From: an uncultured Alphaproteobacteria bacterium | GTDB lineage: Bacteria; Pseudomonadota; Alphaproteobacteria; RF32; CAG-239 | Reading direction: 5' to 3' | DNA length: 16,440 nt | Assembly (NCBI GenBank): GCA_910585375.1 | Contig: CAJUCZ010000004.1 | Span: forward strand, 88,566-105,005 | Part shown: positions 6,784 to 12,307 of the stretch, one piece after another | Position numbering within the stretch: position 1 is the stretch's first letter | Layout of the letters: each line of letters begins with the position of its first letter | Notes under the pieces: generated by a model | The model's input: the letters and a program-made list of their open reading frames with translations, nothing else | Told to the model about the DNA's origin: nothing | Database searches by the model: none | Made by a program: the position numbers and the translations under genes

Positions 6784-6951
6784 ATGTCAAAATTAAAAAC
6801 AGTATCTTCTTTTATACAATTAATTATGATTGGTGCCGGATACTTATTTCTTGCTCCTCTGGCTGTATTTTTTATGACGAGTTCTATCTTTATTGTAGGC
6901 TCCGTTATTTTAACTAAAATAGAAATGCGGGTAATGGAGTTTCTGTTATGA
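6784..6951 (+). CDS. Tiny membrane protein B2 (partner of A2)
   Basis: A 55-residue protein with a polar start (MSKLKTVSSF) and two hydrophobic stretches (IQLIMIGAGYLFLAPLAVFF and SSIFIVGSVIL), then a charged end (TKIEMRVMEFLL). An AAGGCG site precedes the ATG. Its stop overlaps the ATG of A3 (ATGA), which indicates translational coupling. It resembles B4 in the GY(I/L)xxxP motif of the membrane segment. The gene is supported by overlap, ribosome site and family pattern. Confidence 0.55.
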   Translation: MSKLKTVSSFIQLIMIGAGYLFLAPLAVFFMTSSIFIVGSVILTKIEMRVMEFLL

Positions 6952-7097
6952 AGAAAAATCAAAAATTGAAAGATAAACTTTCTGAATTTAATAACATGGT
7001 AGATAATATTAATTATAAAAAGCACTTTATTTGGCTTTTGGGGATGTTTTTATTCAGTCTTCTGCTTTGGGGTAATATCATTTTGGGGCTAATCTAA
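6948..7097 (+). CDS. Small membrane protein A3 (A family without repeat R)
   Basis: A 49-residue protein, a shorter A-family member: basic start (MKKNQKLKDK), the motif INYKKH (about 21-26), then one membrane segment (FIWLLGMFLFSLLLWGNIIL at about 27-46). It lacks the MRKTKKEQ leader and the long hairpin, because it is not preceded by repeat R. It overlaps B2 upstream (ATGA) and B3 downstream (TAATG), so the genes form a tightly coupled run. The motif identical to that of A4 (YKKHF) supports homology. Confidence 0.6.
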   Translation: MKKNQKLKDKLSEFNNMVDNINYKKHFIWLLGMFLFSLLLWGNIILGLI

Positions 7098-7225
7098 TGA
7101 AACATAAGTATTTTCAGTTTGTTATTTTAGTTGTTTTATATGCAGCAATAGTGCCGACGTTTCTTATCTCTATGTTTTGTTTGGGAGGAATCTGGTTTAG
7201 TTTATTGCTCAAAATGATTTCTTAA
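7097..7225 (+). CDS. Tiny membrane protein B3 (partner of A3)
   Basis: A 42-residue hydrophobic protein. Its start codon overlaps the stop of A3 (TAATG). A membrane segment with a VPTFLIS kink (about 19-25) is similar to IPSFLLA in B4. It is followed by the larger membrane protein C1 after 10 bases. The support is the coupled start, the pair order A then B, and the kink shared with B4. Confidence 0.5.
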   Translation: MKHKYFQFVILVVLYAAIVPTFLISMFCLGGIWFSLLLKMIS

Positions 7226-7235
7226 GGGAAAGAGA

Positions 7236-7514
7236 ATGAAAGAACGGATACAAAATTTTATCAGAGTATTTGCAGCCTTTATGGTTGTAGATATTTTTCT
7301 GTTTTTTATGCTTTGGTGGGTAATAGAATATGAGTGGGCTGTAATAGTTTGGGGAGCATCTCTTTTATCCATTCCCGTAGCTTTGGTGTTAGCAATTTTC
7401 GCGTTTTTCAAAATAACATTCAAAATTCCTTATGCTCAAATTGTGCGTTGGGGGATAGTTGTTGATACTATAATATTTGGGATCGAAATGTTAAACAATA
7501 TGATGTTTAAATGA
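7236..7514 (+). CDS. Three-pass membrane protein C1
   Basis: A 92-residue protein starting MKERIQNF with membrane segments at about 8-30, 36-60 and 66-88. AGGGAAAGAG precedes the ATG. It is a likely paralogue of C2: both begin MKER, both have a [IV]WG.S motif, both have an (I/L)PY before the last segment and an (I/F)(I)LG-like end. A vestige of a third copy lies at 8228. The family is unknown to me. It has no visible catalytic residues, consistent with a structural or immunity-type membrane protein. Confidence 0.65.
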   Translation: MKERIQNFIRVFAAFMVVDIFLFFMLWWVIEYEWAVIVWGASLLSIPVALVLAIFAFFKITFKIPYAQIVRWGIVVDTIIFGIEMLNNMMFK

Positions 7515-7544
7515 TATTTAGGCAAAATAGAAAGAGAAAAGATG

Positions 7545-7802
7545 ATGAAAGAACGTTTTTGGAATTTAATGTTTTTGTGTGGTATGTTTCCTTCGTTGTT
7601 TTTTTTGTTATTCATTGGTCTTTTTGGGGGAATGGGAACGATAATGTTTTTGGCCGTCATTTTAGGCTGGATATGGGGAATAAGCATTATCTTAGTGCTG
7701 CTGGGTGTTCCTCTGCCGTATGTCAAACAAGAGTACACAGAGTTAACGCTTTTCCTCTTGTTTCCTGAAATATTTATTTTAGGTTCCCTTGTACCTTTTT
7801 AG
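7545..7802 (+). CDS. Membrane protein C2, paralogue of C1, ends inside repeat R3
   Basis: An 85-residue protein from the second of two adjacent ATGs (7542 and 7545), chosen because MKER then aligns with C1. Hydrophobic segments lie near 6-25, 30-55 and 65-85. The stop TAG lies at the first bases of repeat R3 (CCT TTT TAG), so the reading frame is closed by the repeat and the last few residues (LVPF) come from the junction. It is slightly shorter than C1. This suggests that insertion or recombination at R3 trimmed the gene, although it is close to full length and may still work. Confidence 0.6.
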   Translation: MKERFWNLMFLCGMFPSLFFLLFIGLFGGMGTIMFLAVILGWIWGISIILVLLGVPLPYVKQEYTELTLFLLFPEIFILGSLVPF

Positions 7803-7891
7803 TAGACAAATATAAAAAAATCTAATATTGTCAAAGTATCTGAAAAATAAAGGATATTTGATAATATGAGAAAAACAAAAAAAGAACAAAA
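7796..7891 (+). repeat. Repeat copy R3 (short)
   Basis: Third copy of repeat R. It begins at TTTTTAGTAGAC and is identical to R1 and R2 for the 70 bases up to the A-gene ATG, then continues into the MRKTKKEQ codons. It lacks the first TTGTC and the preceding effector-like 3' end, and instead joins the end of C2. The break is consistent with a recombination junction. Confidence 0.95.
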
Positions 7892-8054
7892 GGAAGAGGG
7901 AGAGGTTGGAGCCCAAACTGCAATCTTCTCCCGCTTTTATAATTTTATTAATAGCATCGATTATAAAAAACATTTTAAAATATTAGATTATTTAGTTATC
8001 ATCACCATAATTTTAAGTCTCAGCTTTTTTATAATGTTATGGTATGCATTGTAG
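7866..8054 (+). CDS. Small membrane protein A4 (locus A, A family)
   Basis: A 62-residue protein with the MRKTKKEQ leader, a variable stretch (EEGEVGAQTAIFSRF), the motif IDYKKH (about 31-36) and one or two membrane segments (LDYLVIITIILSLSFFIMLW). Codons 11-22 form an imperfect hairpin at nearly the same offset as in A1 and A2. It has B4 eleven bases downstream. As with A1 the ribosome site AAGGA is 11 bases from the start. Confidence 0.7.
   Translation: MRKTKKEQKEEGEVGAQTAIFSRFYNFINSIDYKKHFKILDYLVIITIILSLSFFIMLWYAL
7898..7932 (+). promoter_or_regulatory. Imperfect hairpin inside A4, 32 bases after its start
   Basis: GGGAGAGG (7898-7905) pairs with CTTCTCCC (7925-7932), 8 bp with one G-U pair. 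Inside, TTGG pairs with CCAA around an AGC loop, giving an outer and an inner stem as in A1. The sequence is unrelated to the hairpins of A1 and A2, but the position is within three bases of theirs. Confidence 0.45.
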
Positions 8055-8064
8055 GATTAAAAAA

Positions 8065-8178
8065 ATGAAAAATTTTGATGTATGGTTCAAATTTTGTTGG
8101 TTATGCTTCGGATATTTAATAGTTATACCATCGTTTTTGCTGGCTTTATATTTAAATTTTATAATGATTTTTGTCTAA
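8065..8178 (+). CDS. Tiny membrane protein B4 (partner of A4)
   Basis: A 37-residue hydrophobic protein (MKNFDVWFKFCWLCFGYLIV, then IPSFLLALYL). AGGA precedes the ATG at 10 bases. The GYLIVIPSF stretch is similar to GYLFLAPLAVF in B2 and VPTFLIS in B3. It is the last intact gene of locus A and completes the fourth A-B pair. The support is pair order and motif. Confidence 0.5.
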   Translation: MKNFDVWFKFCWLCFGYLIVIPSFLLALYLNFIMIFV

Positions 8179-8183
8179 AATTA

Positions 8184-8202
8184 GTTAAATTTAATATTTA
8201 AC
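8184..8202. repeat. Palindrome after B4
   Basis: GTTAAAT (8184-8190) and ATTTAAC (8196-8202) with a 5-base centre, 5 bases after the stop of B4. It echoes the GTTAAATTTT/AAAATTTAAC repeat that follows B1. AT-rich sequence makes chance likely, but the same six-letter core at the same place is notable. Confidence 0.35.
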
Positions 8203-8227
8203 AAAATAAAATATATAAGAGATAAAA

Positions 8228-8245
8228 ATGAAAGAACGGATATAA
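8228..8245 (+). pseudogene. Remnant of a third C gene (MKERI then stop)
   Basis: ATGAAAGAACGGATA is identical to the first five codons of C1 and is followed at once by TAA. A similar AAGAGA sequence precedes it. The rest of the gene is absent. It is best read as the stub left by deletion of a C-family copy at the edge of locus A. Confidence 0.5.
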
Positions 8246-8267
8246 CATTGAATTTCAATTTTATTCA

Positions 8268-8292
8268 AACGCCGTAATATCGGCGTTTTTTT
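8268..8292 (+). terminator. Terminator closing locus A
   Basis: AACGCCG (8268-8274) and CGGCGTT (8281-8287) form a perfect 7-bp stem with a 6-base loop, followed by a run of T. Confidence 0.85.
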
Positions 8293-8299
8293 ATGTGCC

Positions 8300-8336
8300 G
8301 AACATCTGCTCAAGTTTGAACAGGTGTTCTTTTTTA
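8300..8336 (+). terminator. Second terminator-like hairpin before the adaptor gene
   Basis: GAACATCTG (8300-8308) pairs with CAGGTGTTC (8321-8329) with one G-U pair and a 12-base loop, followed by seven T residues. It ends shortly before the ribosome site of the next gene. Confidence 0.7.
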
Positions 8337-8363
8337 TTTAATAACAACATCAAAGGAGAAAAC

Positions 8364-9077
8364 ATGAAGAATATACTTGAAATCTGCCGTGAGGCGGCAA
8401 GTCTTGTTGCGGCTCAAAAGCCGGAAGACTTGTTTAATGAAGATTCCCAACAGGAGGCCGTGTTTTTAAGTGTTGCCAAAGACACTTTGGACAGCCTTTT
8501 GCGTTACGGCGACTGGCAGGAACTGACCAAAGAGGGCGTTTTGCGCACTTCCGGACGCCGCAGTTCCTACATCATCAAGCAGTTCTGTCCGGATTTTTAT
8601 TCTATTCTGAATAATACCGTATACATCAAAGACAGCGCGGAAGAAGTCATCGGCGCTATCACCCCGCAGGATTGGATGCGCGAAAAGTATTTCAACTGCC
8701 CAGCTGTCGGCCTGAAGTTCAAAATCCAAAACGGCATGTTGAAGTTTCTGACCCCGCCGCCGGACGGGATTAAGATTGTTTTTCAGTACCGCTCGTCCAA
8801 CATCGTTTTTGATGCAGCAAACGGCTACGAGGAAAAGTCCGAACTGACCAAAAATACTGATGTGCCGATTTTTGACGAGTTTTTGGTAAAAAAAGGCATC
8901 GTCTGGCGTTGGAACCGCCGCAACGGCATGCCTTATGAAGAAGAATATAATGAATACGAGCGCGAGGTCAAAGCCAAATTCGGCGGCGGACTGGCCACTC
9001 GGGATATTAACCTTGCCGGATCTTCTTTCTGTCCGGCTGAAGACGGAGTGATAATCAATGCAGCAAAGAACAGTTAA
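8364..9077 (+). CDS. Head-tail adaptor (P22 gp4 / tubular protein A type)
   Basis: The 237-residue protein is recognised by pattern. It has a helical N-terminus (ILEICREAASLVAA), then LDSLLRYGDWQELTKEG, a conserved type of start in short-tailed phage adaptors that dock under the portal. A central beta part (PDFYSILNNTVYIK) and PPPDGIKIVFQYRSSN follow, and a C-terminal helical part contains VKKGIVWRWNRRNGMPYEEE, the typical motif of this group. It would form the ring joining portal and tail. The start at 8364 has AAAGGAG; the in-frame ATG at 8295 lies within the hairpin and is rejected. It overlaps the next gene by 20 bases, suggesting coupled translation. Confidence 0.75.
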   Translation: MKNILEICREAASLVAAQKPEDLFNEDSQQEAVFLSVAKDTLDSLLRYGDWQELTKEGVLRTSGRRSSYIIKQFCPDFYSILNNTVYIKDSAEEVIGAITPQDWMREKYFNCPAVGLKFKIQNGMLKFLTPPPDGIKIVFQYRSSNIVFDAANGYEEKSELTKNTDVPIFDEFLVKKGIVWRWNRRNGMPYEEEYNEYEREVKAKFGGGLATRDINLAGSSFCPAEDGVIINAAKNS

Positions 9078-10611
9078 CCGCAGCGCCAAATCGGTCAATT
9101 ACACGCTGCCCAGCCCGATTGGCGGTTTAAACGTCCGCGACAGTCTGGATCTGATGAATGAAACCGACGCGATTGTAATGGATAATTACATCCCGCAAGA
9201 TACCAAAGTCGCCTTGCGCCGCGGCTATGTCCGCTATGCGGAACTGGAAGGAAAAGTCAGGACTTTGGCGGAATACAAACTGCCGGATGAAAACCGTTTT
9301 TTGGCTTTTGCCGGTTCCACGGTCTATAATATTTCTTCTAAAGCGTCCATAAAGAATTATGAAAAAGATTTTGGCGAAGGACGGTGGCAGTATTGCCAGT
9401 TCAAAAACCGCCTGTTGCTGGTTAACGGCTATGATAAACCGCAGACTTTTTATGTGGACGATAACGGGGACGAACATTTTGATGATGCCGGATTTACGGG
9501 AGAAAAACTGTTGCCGCAACGCCTGATTAATGTCTGCGCGTCACATCAGCGCCTTTTCTTTGTTGAAAAAGGTTCGCTGAATGTCTGGTATTCCGAGGGC
9601 GTGGGCGAAGTGCAGGGGACTCTGATAAAGTTTGACCTCTCCGCAATCTTTCGTGACGGCGGTGAACTGATGGCCGTTGCTTCTTGGACGCAGGACGGCG
9701 GACAGGGAATTGACGACCTGACGGTATTTCTCACTTCTGAAGGCGAAGTTGCCGTATATAGCGGATCAGATCCGGGTGATGCCGGCGATTGGGAGCTTAA
9801 AGGCGTTTTTCGGATGAGCCGGCCTATAGGGTATCGCTGCGTTTTGCCGTATCAGGGGGACGTTGTTATTATCTCGGAAGACGGCTATATTCCGTTGTCT
9901 AAGGCTTTGCCGCTGGAACAGGCCAATTCGTCCCAGATTGCCTTTTCGGATAAAATTCGCGGATTGGTGCTGGACAGAACCAGAAACAATAAAAGCAAGG
10001 AAGGCTGGCAGGGAATTATCTATGGCCGCGGCGGCTATGCTTTGTTTAATGTTCCGGTCAACCAGCAGTTTGAACAACATGTGATTAATACCAATACCGG
10101 CGCCTGGTGCCGGTTTACCAATATTCGGGCTTTGTGCTGGGGCTTGTTTCAAGGGCGGCTGTATTTTGGCGCGGAAGACGGCGTTTATTTGTTTGATGAA
10201 GGCTATTCGGACAATAAAGTGCATATCTGCGGCAAAATTGCTCAGGCTTATTCCAATCTGGGCAGCGGAAATTTAAAAAAAATTCAAATGATTAACCCGC
10301 GTACCAAGTCAAGCACCAAATATGCGTTGGTCGTTTATGTCAATGTTGATTTTGACGATAAAGATAAGGCTTATGCTGAGAACATCGGTTATTCCGGCAT
10401 GACCAAGTGGAACAGTGCAAGCTGGAGCAGTCTGGATAATCCGATCGGAACCAAATGGGCAACGTTGAAAGGCAAAATCCGCAGCCAGTGGATCGGCTGC
10501 TCGGCTACCGGTTTTAAGGCTAGTCTGGTGTTTCAGACCAAAACCAGAGGAAACCTGATTGAATGGTACGATACCGGATTCCGCTATGAATCCGGCAGCG
10601 GCATTCTCTGA
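9058..10611 (+). CDS. Tail hub/stabilisation protein (P22 gp10 / tubular B type)
   Basis: The 517-residue protein begins with YTLPSPIGGLNVRDSLDLMNETDA and then YIPQDTKVALRRGYVRYAE. This is the characteristic opening of phage beta-propeller-like tail proteins that sit below the adaptor. The middle has repeated strand-rich blocks such as LLLVNGYDKPQTFYVDDNGD, SEGEVAVYSGSDPGDAGDW and LPYQGDVVIISEDGYIPLS. The C-terminal part is also beta (KYALVVYVNVDF and the FKASLVFQTKTRGNLIEWYD end). The length agrees with the family. Gene order after the adaptor is as expected. It likely forms the nozzle or hub of the short tail. Confidence 0.8.
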   Translation: MQQRTVNRSAKSVNYTLPSPIGGLNVRDSLDLMNETDAIVMDNYIPQDTKVALRRGYVRYAELEGKVRTLAEYKLPDENRFLAFAGSTVYNISSKASIKNYEKDFGEGRWQYCQFKNRLLLVNGYDKPQTFYVDDNGDEHFDDAGFTGEKLLPQRLINVCASHQRLFFVEKGSLNVWYSEGVGEVQGTLIKFDLSAIFRDGGELMAVASWTQDGGQGIDDLTVFLTSEGEVAVYSGSDPGDAGDWELKGVFRMSRPIGYRCVLPYQGDVVIISEDGYIPLSKALPLEQANSSQIAFSDKIRGLVLDRTRNNKSKEGWQGIIYGRGGYALFNVPVNQQFEQHVINTNTGAWCRFTNIRALCWGLFQGRLYFGAEDGVYLFDEGYSDNKVHICGKIAQAYSNLGSGNLKKIQMINPRTKSSTKYALVVYVNVDFDDKDKAYAENIGYSGMTKWNSASWSSLDNPIGTKWATLKGKIRSQWIGCSATGFKASLVFQTKTRGNLIEWYDTGFRYESGSGIL

Positions 10612-10623
10612 AAAGGAGGAAAC

Positions 10624-11043
10624 ATGGAAACTCAAATCATACCTGACAGTAACGGAGCAATAAAAGACTGGGTCTGCAACGGATTAAAAGAAGGCAAAAA
10701 ATGGTGCGGCGAAAATTATACCTGCGGCTTTGTCCGTGACGGAAAATTAATCGGCGGGCTGATTTATCATGATTACCGTCTGGATACCGATGTCTGGTGG
10801 ACAATTTTCAGCACCGACAAACGCTGGTGCACCAGACGAGTCCTGCATTATATCTTCGGTGTGGCGTTTAAGGAACTCCGCTGTAAGAGAATAAGCATGA
10901 TGGTCAATGCGGGCAATGCCCTTTGCCTGAACTTTGTGACAAAACTTGGTTTTAAGGAAGAAGGGCGGCTTCGTGCCTATCGGGAAGACGGACAGGATGT
11001 TGTTGTTTTGGGAATGCTGAAAGACGAATGCCGTTATTTGTAA
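10624..11043 (+). CDS. GNAT-family acetyltransferase
   Basis: The 139-residue protein matches the GNAT fold: beta strands around GFVRDGKLIGGLIYHD (about 39-54), then VWWTIFSTDKRWCTRRVLHYI, where the basic segment corresponds to the acetyl-CoA loop, then RISMMVNAGNALCLNFVTKL (about 96-115) with the conserved GF and KEEGRLRAYREDGQDVVVLGM end. It transfers an acetyl group from acetyl-CoA to an unknown acceptor. Small GNAT genes are frequent among the tail genes of short-tailed phages, and their substrate is not established. The start has a strong AAAGGAGG site, 8 bases before the ATG. Confidence 0.8.
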   Translation: METQIIPDSNGAIKDWVCNGLKEGKKWCGENYTCGFVRDGKLIGGLIYHDYRLDTDVWWTIFSTDKRWCTRRVLHYIFGVAFKELRCKRISMMVNAGNALCLNFVTKLGFKEEGRLRAYREDGQDVVVLGMLKDECRYL

Positions 11044-11058
11044 TAGCATCATAAACGG

Positions 11059-11086
11059 GAGGAGGGCGTGAGCCTTCCTCTTTTTT
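11059..11086 (+). terminator. Terminator after the acetyltransferase gene
   Basis: GAGGAGGGC (11059-11067) pairs with GCCTTCCTC (11072-11080) with one G-U pair and a GTGA loop, followed by six T residues. Confidence 0.8.
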
Positions 11087-11168
11087 ATGCCGGAGCTCCG
11101 GCGCCTTAATATTAACTTTATAAAATAACAGGAGAAAACAAATGAGTAAAAGTATTGGAAAACTGCTC
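11081..11168 (+). repeat. Leader repeat copy 1 with MSKSIGKLL codons
   Basis: Nearly the same 88 bases lie at 14159-14245. The block holds a 14-base perfect palindrome (GCCGGAGCTCCGGC, 11089-11102), an AT-rich stretch (ACTTTATAAAATAACAGG), the ribosome site AGGAG, and the first nine codons of the gene at 11142. Copy 2 differs at the palindrome centre, by a one-base indel and by a few changes. It marks the left edge of locus B. Confidence 0.9.
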
Positions 11169-11666
11169 AGAGGTGACTATGCGCCAATGCCGATAGAGAA
11201 CAATTTTAACAAAAATCGTCGGGTAAATTATTTTGAACTGTTCGGGAAAAATGAACAGTCTTACATTGAACCGACACCGGCTTGGGAACAGAGATTATAT
11301 CAAAAACAAAATATGTCATATCTGCCAGCATACGATTATGATAGCAATTATTCTTCGTTGAATGTACCAAAAGACTTACAGCAAACGAATGACTGGGAAC
11401 ACAAATGGAAATATACAAAGAATTTCGTAAATGACTTTAAATCAGGATGGAATGAAGGATTTGATCTTGGAGTTGAGAATATAGTTAATACAGCATCAGG
11501 AGGAAAATATGCTGAATTAAATCAAGCATTGGGCGGAGATTATTTGTCTCGAAAAGATAAATATTATGAAAATGCTAAATTAGCAGGTACATATGAAGCA
11601 GCAAAGAAACTTGATTTGTACCAAGATACAATAACCATGCTCTTAGCTTTAAGAGGGCTTCTTTAA
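11142..11666 (+). CDS. Locus B protein with borrowed MSKSIGKLL start
   Basis: The 174-residue protein shares its first nine residues and its leader with the ejection-like gene at 14219 and then diverges completely. The remaining sequence is AT-rich in codon use, aromatic and charged (LPAYDYDSNYSSLNVPKDLQ, DWEHKWKYTKNFVNDFKSGW). Near its end YENAKLAGTYEAAKKLDLY (142-160) resembles the segment before the shared domain of the locus A protein at 5799 (GSLYEAKKLYDEYTP), so it could be a relative that lacks the His-Cys domain. The C-terminus (TITMLLALRGLL) is hydrophobic. It is followed by a hairpin and promoter, then D1-D2. The borrowed start hints that it is expressed and possibly carried like a virion protein; this is inference. 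Confidence 0.65.
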   Translation: MSKSIGKLLRGDYAPMPIENNFNKNRRVNYFELFGKNEQSYIEPTPAWEQRLYQKQNMSYLPAYDYDSNYSSLNVPKDLQQTNDWEHKWKYTKNFVNDFKSGWNEGFDLGVENIVNTASGGKYAELNQALGGDYLSRKDKYYENAKLAGTYEAAKKLDLYQDTITMLLALRGLL

Positions 11667-11675
11667 GTGAAAAAT

Positions 11676-11702
11676 AGCAGAAAAGTTTACAACTTTTCTG
11701 CT
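11676..11702 (+). terminator. Perfect 10-bp hairpin after the locus B protein
   Basis: AGCAGAAAAG (11676-11685) and CTTTTCTGCT (11693-11702) with a 7-base loop. No T run follows, so termination on the + strand would be weak. It could instead protect the transcript end. It lies 9 bases after the stop codon and 8 bases before the candidate promoter. Confidence 0.55.
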
Positions 11703-11710
11703 ATAACTAT

Positions 11711-11739
11711 TTGACAGGGAAAAGTAAATAAAGTAATGT
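11711..11739 (+). promoter_or_regulatory. Candidate promoter of D1-D2
   Basis: A perfect TTGACA at 11711-11716 is separated by 17 bases from TAATGT at 11734-11739 (poor -10). The D1 ribosome site (AAGGAGGG) follows within about 11 bases. The location just after a hairpin suggests separate expression of D1-D2 from the phage late genes. Confidence 0.4.
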
Positions 11740-11761
11740 GAAAATACAAAAAGGAGGGATA

Positions 11762-12028
11762 ATGCCGATAGTAATCCAATGGGCGCTTGCTGTTGTAATT
11801 CTGACGAAAATATACAGTGTTATTGCAACGTTGCTAAAGTGCAAGAATTTTGAAGTTTGGGTGAATATTCTTTCTTTATTAAGTCTGGGGATTTTCGGTG
11901 GTTGGCAGAATAATGATATTGGGATAGGTTTTCTGAGTGCTGTCGTTTATGCCGCATTGCCGCAATTGTTTGTATTTGCAAAAATGATGTCTGCCGGAAA
12001 AGAACAAGGAGAAAGCAAAGATGAATGA
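11762..12028 (+). CDS. Membrane protein D1
   Basis: An 88-residue protein with three probable membrane segments (about 5-22, 30-48 and 55-75) and a charged tail (SAGKEQGESKDE). A strong AAGGAGGG site precedes the ATG; the earlier in-frame GTG at 11738 would place the ribosome site inside the gene. It is a clear paralogue of D1' at 13575: both hold KxKNxEVWxNIxSLLxxG, followed by a GFL..VV..xxP stretch. The gene overlaps D2 by 8 bases. The family is unknown to me. Such small conserved pairs in prophages can encode immunity, exclusion or holin-like functions, but nothing here decides. Confidence 0.75.
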   Translation: MPIVIQWALAVVILTKIYSVIATLLKCKNFEVWVNILSLLSLGIFGGWQNNDIGIGFLSAVVYAALPQLFVFAKMMSAGKEQGESKDE

Positions 12029-12299
12029 ATTGTTGTCAAATGTAAATATATTATATTTCTTTTTTGCTGTTGTCTTTATCTCCATAATGTTACAAACTGT
12101 TTTTGAATACTACCTTTCTGCCACGGCTATAAAGTCAAAATTACTGACTATTCTGGCAGCGCCGTTTATTACCGTTTATATTTATGAACCTGAATTGCAA
12201 GCTGTTCCGAACAGCTTGGAAATAATGTTCGGAATCTTTTTTGTCATAACACTGTTGATCGGAAAAGTAACGATTTTTAGCGATAAAGAGATAAAGTAA
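12021..12299 (+). CDS. Membrane protein D2 (partner of D1)
   Basis: A 92-residue protein with three hydrophobic segments (about 9-28, 40-53 and 66-82). It is a paralogue of D2' at 13807: TILxAPFxxVYIYxP (about 44-58), PxSxE, and the C-terminal FSDKE are conserved. The start overlaps D1 and is preceded by AAGGAGAAAG. D1 and D2 therefore form a unit that was duplicated as a whole. The conserved soluble tail FSDKEIK or FSDKEME may be a contact site. Function is unknown. Confidence 0.75.
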   Translation: MNELLSNVNILYFFFAVVFISIMLQTVFEYYLSATAIKSKLLTILAAPFITVYIYEPELQAVPNSLEIMFGIFFVITLLIGKVTIFSDKEIK

Positions 12300-12307
12300 T
12301 TTCTTAT

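Noticed and set aside
7511..7768. 85-codon frame overlapping C2
   Set aside because: Out of frame with C2, whose paralogy to C1 and membrane pattern are convincing; no ribosome site.
5152..7891. CRISPR array or integron attC array
   Set aside because: Only three repeat copies more than a kilobase apart, containing coding DNA; no spacers, cas genes, integrase or attC core sites.
5372..8178. Naming A or B proteins as holins
   Set aside because: Small size and hydrophobicity fit, but no endolysin or spanin is in the window and four paralogous pairs would be unusual for a lysis cassette.
4708..8245. Insertion sequence or transposon
   Set aside because: No transposase, terminal inverted repeats or target duplication seen; homologous recombination at R is enough to explain the repeats.
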